This document shows, one piece after another, positions 39,814-48,785 of a stretch of DNA of 61,182 nt; the stretch's first letter is position 1, and each line of letters starts with the position of its first letter. This stretch comes from Ureaplasma sp. Hg2. Lineage in GTDB: Bacteria > Bacillota_I > Bacilli_A > Mycoplasmatales > Mycoplasmoidaceae. The stretch spans positions 1 to 61,182 of the forward strand of contig JAACJW010000003.1 in the NCBI GenBank assembly GCA_021378525.1, in the 5' to 3' direction. The position numbers and the translations under genes were made by a program. Under the pieces are notes generated by a model. The model ran no database searches, was not told where the DNA came from, and was given only the letters and a program-made list of their open reading frames with translations.

Positions 39814-41493
39814 TTAAAAATACTTATAGCATTGCTTACAATATTGGATATGTCAGTTTATACCAAAATAACTAATATTGGTCGTTTCATAAGCAAAACG
39901 AATAATGTCCTCAATTGTTTCGGGTTCAGGATAACCGTCAACTTCAACATATGATATATGCCCCGAATTACATAACTTGTGATAGGGTGCTTCGGTTTTT
40001 ATCTTATCAAAAATAGGGATTATAAAACTAACTGGAACATGAAAACTATTGGTGTAATATTCTTTATCAGTAACCCCTTTAATTTTTCCAAACCTAGCTT
40101 GATCTAATTTAATGAAATAACCTGATAACCCCTCTGCGGGAGTTGCATAACAACTAAAATTTAGTTTGTGCTTCTTAGTTAAATCATCTGTTTTTTCACG
40201 AATGGAAGATATAATTTCTAGACCTAGTTTTTTTGCCTCTTCAGTTTCCCCGTGGTGTTTTCCAATTAGAGCAGTTAAAGTTTCGGCCAAACCGATGAAG
40301 CCTATACCCAATGTTCCATTTTTAATAACTTCTTCAATTGAATCATTTGGTTGAAGATTCTCACTTCCTACCATAGCGTGTTGGCCAACGGCAAAAGGCA
40401 AATCCTTTACTTTAAGTTTTTTCATAGTATTGTAACGATGGATTAATTGTTCTTCAGATAATTTAAGTTTTTCATTTAATAGTTTAAAAAACTTCTTAAT
40501 GTCATGGTTTGCTAAAATTCCCAAACGAACTAAATTAATTGTGACTGGCGCATTATTTCCCCGTCCATCAACACCGGCTTCACCGTTAACATTGCTTAAA
40601 ACATACGTCCGGCAACCCATTGTAGCAGGCAATACGCCTTTGTCATATCATTCCTTATTAAAATCTGCGTCAAGGTTCATAAATGTCGGGTTCATTCTTT
40701 TACTAGTTACACGACAAGCTAATTTAAATAAATAATAATAAGGATCATTGATATCTCGATTAACTCCTTTTTTAACTCTAAATATAATGTTGGGGAAAAT
40801 TGGCTGTTCTCCGTTACCTAAACCTTTTTCATATTGTTCAAGAAATATTTTGCATAAAAGCGCAGCATCTTTATTTTTCGGGATACCAATATTTAAAGAA
40901 CTAAAAGGAACTTGGCTTCCTGCTCTACTATGCATAGTGTTTAAGTTAAAGACTATGGCCTGCATCGCTTGCCCAATTCTTTTATATAATTTATTTTCGA
41001 CCATTTCATCAAAAACTTTTGAATCGACTTTCAATAATTTATATTCTTTTATAATTTCTTGCCTTGTAGGTTCAATATAATCAGATAAATCATTATCAAA
41101 ATTAGGGTGCGATTGCCCTCCGAACATATCGTTTTGAGTTGATTGCATTAAAATACATGCCAATTCAGCTGCAACTTCAATTCGTTTTGGTTGTCGAATA
41201 TATCCATAGCCTGTATTGAAACCGCTTCGTAACATTTTAGCCGTTGGAATATGAAGACAATTAATTGTTAAATTGTAACTATCCATATCGTGAATGTAGA
41301 AATCCCCTTCAACATGTGCTGTAACAAATTTAGTTGGGATAACGCTTCGAATATAACATTTGTTTGATTCAGAAGCAATTCTTAGTAATTTAGCAGAGAA
41401 ATTATTTCCGACATTGGCATTATCGCGATCTGTTTCAACACCCATCTTTGCAATTTTATTCATTAAGGCGGTTTCGTCTTTTACATTGTTCAA
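39814..41493 (-). CDS. nrdD: Class III ribonucleotide reductase catalytic chain, lacking C-terminal radical domain
   Basis: Reduces ribonucleotide triphosphates without oxygen. 559 aa from TTG 41493 (AAGGAG ten bases upstream); TGA-Trp codons at the join near 40633 and at 39853 extend both track ORFs to TAA 39814-39816. ATMGCRTYV contains the active-site Cys, GRGNNAPVTINL the family core, and YFGIN near the end precedes YCKQC, the first zinc half-site. No ATP-cone domain is present, as the protein opens directly in the catalytic domain (NANVGNNFSAKLLRIASE). The second zinc half-site and radical Gly lie in the next ORF. Confidence 0.9.
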
Positions 41494-42058
41494 TTTTATT
41501 TTTCTCCTTTTTTTATTTTGTTGTCAATAATCGTCCCCTAATATTTGACTTTTAAGGTATGTTTCTTTAATTATAGGAAAACGAGATAACTTTTTAAGAG
41601 GAATTTATTTCATAAATATTACATTTTTAAAATACTAAATTGTTCCTCTAATATTTAAACTATACCCTTATTTGAGTTAATTAATACAAAAATAACTATT
41701 AAATATTACATATGTTTTATTATGCATTTTTTTAATTATAAATTTGCACTACGAATCGTTTTTTTAATTGAATAATGCAAAAAACTATGTCTCTTTTTTG
41801 CAACAAATCGAAATTATAGTTATTACACCTTAAATTGTCCGTCTATCTATATAGTTTAATATAGCGTGCTTTAGATACTAAAATGGATTAATTATGACGA
41901 TCTATTAATTTAATTATATTATTGTAATTATTTCATATATTTTATTTTAATAGGTAGATTCTTATTCTCTGTGTTTAGATTTAATTATCTAATTGCAGAC
42001 GCCTTCATAATTGCCAATACAATATCTTTTTTAAATTTTTAAATAACATTAACTAATA
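41494..42058. other. Intergenic, about 560 bases upstream of nrdD
   Basis: Very AT-rich; holds the minus-strand nrdD promoter region. I saw no ORF, no tRNA and no clear NrdR-type box pair. Confidence 0.6.
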
Positions 42059-42087
42059 TTGCTTTTTCTTATTATATTTAGTATAAT
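42059..42087 (+). promoter_or_regulatory. Strong promoter of rplJ
   Basis: TTGCTT, a 17-base spacer and TATAAT, close to the consensus. Confidence 0.75.
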
Positions 42088-42097
42088 ACTTATACAA

Positions 42098-42216
42098 TGT
42101 ACCAAAGACAGTAACGGGTTATTAATAACCTTAATTATGTTACCGAGGTTAATATCATCATAAATGTATTAATTAACCTCATGAAAATTTTGATTTTTCT
42201 GAGGTTTTTGTTTGCA
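42098..42216 (+). promoter_or_regulatory. L10 ribosomal-protein leader with attenuator
   Basis: TGTACCAAAGACAGTAACGG and TTACCGAGG match the Firmicute L10 leader, which binds L10 (with L12) for autogenous control. AACCTCA...TGAGGTTTTT at 42175-42214 is a terminator, while GAGGTTAAT/ATTAACCTC can pair as an alternative, so attenuation is likely. Confidence 0.85.
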
Positions 42217-42246
42217 TTGTAATTTTATATGGAGGTGAAAAGAGAT

Positions 42247-42732
42247 ATGAAACCAATCATCGTTGAAAAACAAACGCATATTAAAGAAATATCAAAATGA
42301 ATTGATGAATCAAAATCATTTGTAATCTTTGAATATCACGGTTTAACTGCAGTTGAAATGGCAGGATTAAGAAACGCTCTACATAGTTCAAACTCGAGAT
42401 TATTTGTTCTAAAAAACAATATAACAAAACGAGCTTTAAATAAGTCTGGCATTAAATATTTTGATAAATCATTAAAAGGTCCTAACGCAATCGCATTTGC
42501 TAAAGATGATGAAATCGCTGCAATTAAAGCTGTTGCTGAAATGGCAAAAAACCACGATTTCGTAACAATTAAAGGTGGCTATTTAGAAAAAAAATTCATT
42601 GATGCTGATAAAGTTAAAGAACTTTCAAGCATACCCGGTCGAGAAGGCCTATATTCAATGTTATTATCTTGCTTCACTGCACCAATCCGTAACTTCTTAT
42701 ATGGAGTTAAGGCTGTAGCTGAACAAAAATAA
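42247..42732 (+). CDS. rplJ: Ribosomal protein L10
   Basis: Base of the ribosomal stalk, binding L7/L12 dimers. 161 aa from ATG 42247 with GGAGGTG; the track starts too late because of a TGA-Trp at 42298. MKPIIVEKQTHIKEI and FVIFEYHGLTAVEMAGLR are typical, and KNNITKRAL marks the rRNA-binding part. Followed by rplL after 38 bases. Confidence 0.95.
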
Positions 42733-42770
42733 TAACATATAAATAATAAATTAACATAAGGAGAAAAACC

Positions 42771-43133
42771 ATGGCAAAATTAACTAAAAAAGATATTATC
42801 GCAAGTCTAAAAGAAATGACAATTTTAGAACTTAACGATCTAGTAAAAGCAATCGAAGAAGAATTCGGTGTTTCAGCAGCTGCTCCTGCAGCTGCTGCGG
42901 GACCAGTAGTAAACGAAGCGCCAACTGAAGTAACAGTTAAATTAACTGACTTCGGAACTAACAAAGTTGGAGCTATTAAAGCATTCCGTGCAATTACTGG
43001 CTTAGGCCTAATGGAAGCTAAGAAAGCTGTTGAATCATGTCCATCAGTTATCAAAGAAGACATTAAACCTGAAGAAGCTGCTGACATCAAAAAAGCATTT
43101 GAAGAAATCGGCGCTAAAGTAGAAATCAAATAA
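42771..43133 (+). CDS. rplL: Ribosomal protein L7/L12
   Basis: Recruits translation factors to the ribosome. 120 aa, usual length: N-terminal dimerisation domain ([19 protein letters not shown]), Ala-rich hinge, and C-terminal domain ending [19 protein letters not shown] precedes ATG 42771. Hairpin terminator downstream. Confidence 0.97.
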   Translation: MAKLTKKDIIASLKEMTILELNDLVKAIEEEFGVSAAAPAAAAGPVVNEAPTEVTVKLTDFGTNKVGAIKAFRAITGLGLMEAKKAVESCPSVIKEDIKPEEAADIKKAFEEIGAKVEIK

Positions 43134-43155
43134 TTTAAATTTATTTTACTTTTAA

Positions 43156-43198
43156 AAACTACCTAATTAATTCATTTTGATCAGGTAGTTTTTTTTAT
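43156..43198 (+). terminator. Rho-independent terminator
   Basis: AAACTACCT ... AGGTAGTTTTTTTT after rplL. Confidence 0.85.
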
Positions 43199-43274
43199 TT
43201 CAAAAATTATAAATAATTTATTATTTATTTATATATAGTAAAGTAAAAAAAATAAAAATCCCGTTTTTATGCGT

Positions 43275-43662
43275 TATAATGTAATTGCGTAATCCTTTAC
43301 AGTTATGTGGGAAACGTGTTTGTTGAGATGTTTATCATTGTTGTACTACCAATTAACAAATATATTAATTTTAGGTGGCTATTAGTTATAAAGATACTAA
43401 AATAAAATAGTTACTAAGAATAAATATTATCAGTCCACTTTTGTGTATGATTGATAGAATCCACTTTAATATATTCATTACAGTATTAATTCACAGCATT
43501 AAAATTGAACCATATAATTCTCTTTTTATTTGATTTACACCTTCAACGGCATGGGCCTCACAATTATATAAATGAAGCGCAAGTTTATAAATTAATGATC
43601 ATTAATTCTTTATGAAAGCAAGATATTTGGAACCTGGCCGGGGATGGATATCTTGCTTTTGC
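43275..43662 (+). ncRNA. Candidate noncoding transcript
   Basis: TATAAT in GCGTTATAATGTAATTGC begins the interval; AAAGCAAGATAT...ATATCTTGCTTTT ends it. The upstream rplL has its own terminator, so the second one points to a separate RNA of about 370 bases. I looked for tmRNA and RNase P RNA hallmarks (tRNA-like ends, GAGGAAAGTCC) and saw none. Confidence 0.3.
43612..43662 (+). terminator. Orphan terminator
   Basis: An 11-12 bp stem AAAGCAAGATAT/ATATCTTGCTTT with a GC-rich loop (CCTGGCCGGGG) and TTTT. Confidence 0.75.
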
Positions 43663-43755
43663 ACGTTATGTACTCATAATAATTGATATTAAATGTTGCA
43701 ACGTTTATTTTATTTGATAAACTTATTATATTGTAATAAAGGATAGGTAAAATTT

Positions 43756-44523
43756 ATGGGATTATCAAAATCAAAAGAAAGTGTAAATATCGGGAGTGAT
43801 TATCAAGAAATCACAATCAACCGTTTATTAGGTTTAGAAAGCTCAACGACATTTGATTTAATGTATTTGGTTACTAATTTCTTTGAACAAACTAACTCAG
43901 CAATCGACAATTTATATTTAGATTATGAAAGTAATAACGACAGTATGTTTGTATTTCCTAATAAAACTGATTTATACACTGCTGCTTGGGTCAAAAATTT
44001 ATATATGGCAAACATTATGATTGTTGATTTTTTAGAAAACGGCGGCACCTTTAAACGAACACAGGATATTAAAGACATTCACTATAATAAACAATTAGTA
44101 GATCTTAAAGCCTTTATCGCTTGCTTCGGACGTTTAATTAAAATCTTAAAGGAAAACCTACCGGAAACAAGCTATAAGGAAATTAAGGAACAATATCAAA
44201 TTGACAAGCAATTGGAATCATTAGTTATTGTTGAAGAACACATTACCCATACTGATCAAAATCTATTAAAAGTTTTAGATACAGATTTAAATCGATATGA
44301 AACCTTATATGATAGTGACTTTGGCGACTTGCCAGATATTAAAGATGTTAAAGCGTACGACACTAATGAGGAAATTCACGATGCCATCAATCGAGCGGAA
44401 GAAGATATTAAAACAATCGATGAACCTGGCGTGGAAGAAGATGTGCTGAGTCATATTTCAAGCGCTACTAAAGAAATCGATGAAATTGACGTTAGTCAAT
44501 TTGGGCCTAAAAAAGCTAAATAG
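43756..44523 (+). CDS. Hypothetical acidic protein, 255 aa
   Basis: ATG 43756 to TAG, no TGA inside. No signal peptide or membrane helix. Residues 20-160 are helical with aromatic residues (NLYMANIMIVDFLENGGTF, KAFIACFGRLIKILKENL); the C-terminal 90 residues are strongly acidic and helical (NEEIHDAINRAEEDIKTIDE) and could form a coiled coil. I do not recognise the family. It stands alone between two terminators. A structural or partner-binding role is possible but unsupported. Confidence 0.75.
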   Translation: MGLSKSKESVNIGSDYQEITINRLLGLESSTTFDLMYLVTNFFEQTNSAIDNLYLDYESNNDSMFVFPNKTDLYTAAWVKNLYMANIMIVDFLENGGTFKRTQDIKDIHYNKQLVDLKAFIACFGRLIKILKENLPETSYKEIKEQYQIDKQLESLVIVEEHITHTDQNLLKVLDTDLNRYETLYDSDFGDLPDIKDVKAYDTNEEIHDAINRAEEDIKTIDEPGVEEDVLSHISSATKEIDEIDVSQFGPKKAK

Positions 44524-44529
44524 GGAAAC

Positions 44530-44560
44530 AAAAAAACTAGATATTTATCTAGTTTTTTAA
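44530..44560. terminator. Bidirectional terminator
   Basis: AAAAAACTAGATA-TT-TATCTAGTTTTTT between the 255-aa gene and rpmB. Confidence 0.9.
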
Positions 44561-44593
44561 TTCTTTTATAATGTTTTAAAACATTAATATAAA

Positions 44594-44791
44594 TTACGCT
44601 AATCGATTATGTTTCTTAAGAGTTTTTAATGTTCTTGCTGAAACTTTAACTTTTTTAGTTTTTCCTGGACCATCTTTAATAGTCACTTTTTGTAAGTTTA
44701 AGTTTCATTTTCTCTTAGAATGATTCATAGCGTGTGATCTGGTGTTGCCACTAAGTGGACCTTTACCAGTAATGTCGTCTTTTCGTGCCAT
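44594..44791 (-). CDS. rpmB: Ribosomal protein L28
   Basis: Absent from the track because it is short and contains a TGA-Trp. 65 aa from ATG 44791 (GTGGAGGTG upstream) to TAA at 44594. [20 protein letters not shown] is the classic L28 start, followed by basic NHSKRKWNLNLQKV and [15 protein letters not shown]. No zinc Cys pairs. Divergent from asp23, the usual Firmicute arrangement. Confidence 0.95.
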
Positions 44792-44979
44792 AAATTTACA
44801 CCTCCACAGTTTAATATTTGCTATATAATAATACATTATATATTCATATATTGCAAATACTTTCCAACATTTAGTTAAATTTTACTATTTCCATTTTTAA
44901 AGATTTATAATATAATTTATTACTACGTAGTATATGTAATGCATATAAACAAACTAGAAGCACAACTCGAGGGGAATAT

Positions 44980-45249
44980 ATGAAACAATCTCTAACAAAA
45001 TTTAGTAACGATATTATTAGAAAATTAATTAAAGTGTCAGCGAGTCAAATAGCAGGCATTAATGAAGGCGATTTAAGCGACGATGATATTGTCGTTGGCG
45101 ATAATTTTATTTCTGTTCAAGTGACTATATCACAAAATATTATCAATATAAAAAGTGTTACGCTCGAACTCCAAAAGAAAATATATTTTGTTTTAAGTAA
45201 TCAAATGGATAGTGAAGAATTAGTGGTTGATATAACCGTAAGGAATTAA
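44980..45249 (+). CDS. Asp23/YloU-family protein
   Basis: 89 aa, a short member of the Asp23 family (DUF322): IIRKLIKVSASQIAGINEG, then VQVTISQNIINIKSVTLELQKKI, and VVDITVRN at the end. In Firmicutes it is adjacent to fakA and may help envelope homeostasis. Start ATG 44980 with GAGGGG. It ends 10 bases before fakA, in one operon. Confidence 0.88.
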   Translation: MKQSLTKFSNDIIRKLIKVSASQIAGINEGDLSDDDIVVGDNFISVQVTISQNIINIKSVTLELQKKIYFVLSNQMDSEELVVDITVRN

Positions 45250-45259
45250 AGGTAATAAT

Positions 45260-46957
45260 ATGAAAACGATAAAAGTAGAACTTTTTAAACGAATGTTATT
45301 CGGTGGTGGCGCAATCATTGAAAAACAATATGAATATATTAACGACCTTAATGTATTCCCGGTGCCAGATGGTGACACTGGTACCAATATGAAAGTTACG
45401 GTATTAGGTGCCTTAGATACTATTAAAGAAATTGAACCATTAGACCCAAGTGTAATTGGGCAAAAGTTTTCACGTGGTTTATTGATGAGCGCTAGAGGTA
45501 ATTCAGGGGTTATTTTTAGTCAAATCATTAAGGGTTTTGTAAGTACTTTTGCTGAAGGCTCAAATGAAATAACCATTCCCCAATTAGTGCAATCATTCGA
45601 CATGGCACGAGAAATGTCATATAAGGCAGTGGCAACGCCGGTCGAAGGAACAATTTTAACAGTTATTCGAGTTACAAGTGAAAAAATATTAGCACATAAA
45701 AAATTCGAAAGTATTGAGGAATTGTTTTCTGTCGCTCTGAAAGAAGCTCTAATTATTCTAGAAAAAACCCCAGAAATGTTAGAAGAATTAAAAGAAGTTG
45801 GCGTTGTTGATTCCGGTGGTTATGGTTTATGCTGTTTTTTGGAAGGTATGAATGCAGTTCTAAATAACAAAATGAATGACTTAATCAATCAAAAAATTGA
45901 TAAGAAGGTCAACAAGAAAAGCGCTGTCGGTGATTTTGCTGTTCTTTCTAACAAACACGAAACCAATGAAGGTTTTGGTTATTGTTCTGAAGTCATTATG
46001 CAAATTGGAGCAAAAATCCAGCCCGATGATCACGATAAAGCAAAATTTGATCTTGATAATTTCCGCCGCCAATTAGAAAAAATCGGTAATTCATTAGTCT
46101 GCGTCCAAGATAGTGATATTGTAAAAGTGCACATCCATAGCATTGATCCGGGACAATTTTTAAAATTATGTCAAAAATATGGTGAATTTGCTAAGGTTAA
46201 ATTTGAAAATATGACTAATCAATTTCATGAAAACATGGAACGTCGTGGAATTATTATTGCTAAGCCAAATGAAGATACATCACTAACTGAAAAGCCAGCA
46301 ATTATTATTACAGTTCCTTCTGAAAAAATTGCTTCAATTATGAAAGAAGATTATTCTTTAAAATATACAATTAATACAGAGACCAATGGAAACCCTTCAA
46401 TTCAAGATTTTCTTAGAAAAATACAAGAAACAAAATCGCGTTCGGTTTATATAATCACCGATGATTCTAATATTATTTTAGCAGCAACACAAGCAGCGGA
46501 TATTGCTCGTGATAATATAAACGTTATCATTATTCCTGGCAAAAACATTTTCGAAGCACTAATGGCTGGGTTAGCTTATCAACCAAATCTTGATTTTAAT
46601 ATTAATACAAGAGAAATGACAAAAATAGCTAGAAATACAGTTTCTGCAATGGTTTCAACTTCAATTAAAAACGTTCAATACAAACATATCACAGTAAAGA
46701 AAAATGATTATATTGGAATTTTAAACAAGAAGGTTTTAGTGAGTAATCGCGATGAAGAAGCGGCTGTAAAAGAAACCGTTGATAAATTAATGATGAAAAT
46801 TAAACAACCGGATATAGCAATGTTGTTTTATGGTCAAAATGCTAGTATTGAAGTTGTCAGAAATATTGAAAAATATATCAACGAAGTATATGGTTGTTAT
46901 TGTGAAGTAAGAGATGGTAATCAAAAAGTTTATAGTTATTACATTGGTTTACAATAA
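45260..46957 (+). CDS. fakA: Fatty acid kinase FakA (DhaL/YloV)
   Basis: ATP-dependent kinase that phosphorylates fatty acids held by FakB (DegV) proteins. 565 aa: N-terminal DhaL domain with FPVPDGDTGTNM and SARGNSGVIFSQ (residues 33-85), central DAK-like linker with VVDSGGYGLCCF, a YloV C-terminal domain (VCVQDSDIVKVHIHS). Followed by plsX, which converts the acyl-phosphate into acyl-ACP chemistry or the reverse, so host fatty acids would be activated here. A DegV protein is at 55336. Confidence 0.93.
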   Translation: MKTIKVELFKRMLFGGGAIIEKQYEYINDLNVFPVPDGDTGTNMKVTVLGALDTIKEIEPLDPSVIGQKFSRGLLMSARGNSGVIFSQIIKGFVSTFAEGSNEITIPQLVQSFDMAREMSYKAVATPVEGTILTVIRVTSEKILAHKKFESIEELFSVALKEALIILEKTPEMLEELKEVGVVDSGGYGLCCFLEGMNAVLNNKMNDLINQKIDKKVNKKSAVGDFAVLSNKHETNEGFGYCSEVIMQIGAKIQPDDHDKAKFDLDNFRRQLEKIGNSLVCVQDSDIVKVHIHSIDPGQFLKLCQKYGEFAKVKFENMTNQFHENMERRGIIIAKPNEDTSLTEKPAIIITVPSEKIASIMKEDYSLKYTINTETNGNPSIQDFLRKIQETKSRSVYIITDDSNIILAATQAADIARDNINVIIIPGKNIFEALMAGLAYQPNLDFNINTREMTKIARNTVSAMVSTSIKNVQYKHITVKKNDYIGILNKKVLVSNRDEEAAVKETVDKLMMKIKQPDIAMLFYGQNASIEVVRNIEKYINEVYGCYCEVRDGNQKVYSYYIGLQ

Positions 46958-46975
46958 TTAAATAAGGAGTATTAT

Positions 46976-47962
46976 ATGAAGTTAGCAATAGATGTCATGG
47001 GATTTGAAAATAATATCGATGAAGCCATTAAAGCCAGTCGAGACTTTATTAAGAAACATAAAGATGTTTCGCTTGTCTTAGTTGGGAATGATCAAATTAT
47101 TAAAGATAAGATGTTTCCGACTGATAAATTTAGTGTGGCGCCCGCAAGTCAAGTGGTTTTACCAACCGATAGCTTGTTGGTGGCACGACGTAAAATTGAC
47201 TCTTCAATGGTTGTTGCAGCTAAGCTTGTGAAGGACGGGAAAGTAGATGGTTTTCTAAGCGCAGGTTCAACATCAGCTTTTGTTTCGACTGTATATTCAG
47301 TTTTTGGCTTAATTAAGAACGTTGATAAGCCAGGCTTCATGCCTTGAGTTCCTTCAACGGATGGAGTTGGTTTCAATTTATTAGATGTTGGTGCTTCACC
47401 AATCTGTACACCTAAGGATTTACATAATTTTGCTAAAATGGCGAAAATTTACGTTGAGAAAGCGCGTCACATTGATAATCCAAGAATTGCGATTTTAAAC
47501 ATCGGGACAGAGGAGTACAAGGGTTTAGATCTACACCGCGAAGCTAACAAGTTATTAAAAGAAGATAAATCATTAAATTACATCGGTTTTGTTGAATCAA
47601 GACGAATTATGAATGGCATCGTCGACATTGTTGTTACCGACGGATACAGTGGTAATCTAGTTTTAAAAGCTTGCGAGGGAACTGGAAAAGCTCTAATGCA
47701 CACAATTAAAGATGCTTATAAAAAACCGATAAATTATTTAGGGGCATTATTTTCGCTTGGAATGATTCGAAAGATGAAACATACATTTGATTATAAAAAC
47801 CATTCTGGCGCTTTTGTTTTAGGGTTAAATTACGTAGCTGTTAAGACGCATGGTTCGGCTGATGCTAGACAATTTTATAGTTCATTACAAATGTTATATG
47901 ATTGTGTTGATGCAAATGTATTAAATGATATTAAAACAGAGATGGAAACCAACAATGGATAA
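46976..47962 (+). CDS. plsX: Phosphate acyltransferase PlsX
   Basis: Exchanges acyl-ACP and acyl-phosphate, feeding phosphatidate synthesis. 328 aa after joining the track ORFs across a TGA-Trp at 47345. MKLAIDVMGFENN, FLSAGSTSAFVS and VVTDGYSGNLVLKACEGTGKAL are family motifs. RBS AAGGAG. Its stop overlaps the rnc start (ATGGATAA), so both are translated together. Confidence 0.95.
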
Positions 47963-48617
47963 ACAACAGGAAATTTTAAACGAAATTTTAAATAAGTTCG
48001 ATATTACAATCACTAGACCAAGTATATATATTGAAGCTTCAACCCATAATTCTTATTCTAACGAGCACAATAAAAATTATAATTATCAAAAATTAGAATT
48101 TTTGGGTGATTCAATTGTTAATTGAATCGTAAGTGAATTTCTTTATAATCAAAAAATGAGTGAAGGCGATATGAGCAATAACCGTTCACGCATTGTACGT
48201 TCAGAAACAATGGCTAAAGCTAATAAATATTTGGGCCTTGAGGGTGCTTTATATTTAGGACACGGAGTAGAAAAAGAAATTTCACAAAAAATTTTAGAAG
48301 ACACCTTCGAAGCTTTTATTGGAGCGGTAACATTAGATGCAGGAATCGAAGCAGCCAAGAAAATTATCTACGGAACAATAATTCATTTTTTTAACAACCA
48401 TGAATTAGATCACATGATAAATTATAAAACCTTATTTCAAGAAGCCGTTCAACAAACGAGTCAACGCGATATAAGCTATCGCCAGGTAGAATGTTTGGAT
48501 GGCAATAAGAAAGTTGAACTTTGATACAATAAAATGAAATATGGTGAAGGCGAAGGTAGGAAATATACCGATGCTGAGCAACAAGCGGCTAAAAACGCGT
48601 TAGCTAAACTGAATTAA
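47955..48617 (+). CDS. rnc: Ribonuclease III
   Basis: Cleaves double-stranded RNA in rRNA and mRNA maturation. 220 aa from ATG 47955: catalytic LEFLGDSIVNW and EDTFEAFIGA, then a dsRBD (YKTLFQEAVQQTSQ...KNALAKLN). TGA-Trp joins the two track ORFs. It precedes smc by about 170 bases with a terminator-like hairpin between. Confidence 0.95.
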
Positions 48618-48651
48618 AAATTTATAGTATAGCAATCTAAATTAATAAAAA

Positions 48652-48687
48652 TATGCAACCCCGTAAGGAGTTGCCTTTATTTTATAT
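48652..48687 (+). terminator. Terminator-like hairpin
   Basis: GCAACCCC-GTAA-GGAGTTGC, followed by CTTTATTTT, between rnc and smc. Confidence 0.55.
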
Positions 48688-48785
48688 TTGTAAACACAAA
48701 ATACGTATTACAACACATTCATATTATAGTATAATTATAAACATATATACTTTTGTATATAAACAAAACAAATTAAGGTGATAAA

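Larger units (their letters stand above)
43199..43755. other. Intergenic, 557 bases, possible ncRNA
   Basis: No convincing ORF on either strand; short in-frame stretches lack ribosome sites. It contains a TATAAT box at about 43275 and a strong terminator at 43612-43662, with nothing coding between them. Confidence 0.6.

Noticed and set aside
43275-43662. RNase P RNA or tmRNA
   Set aside because: No GAGGAAAGTCC or tRNA-like acceptor/T-arm signature was found, so it is only listed as a candidate ncRNA.
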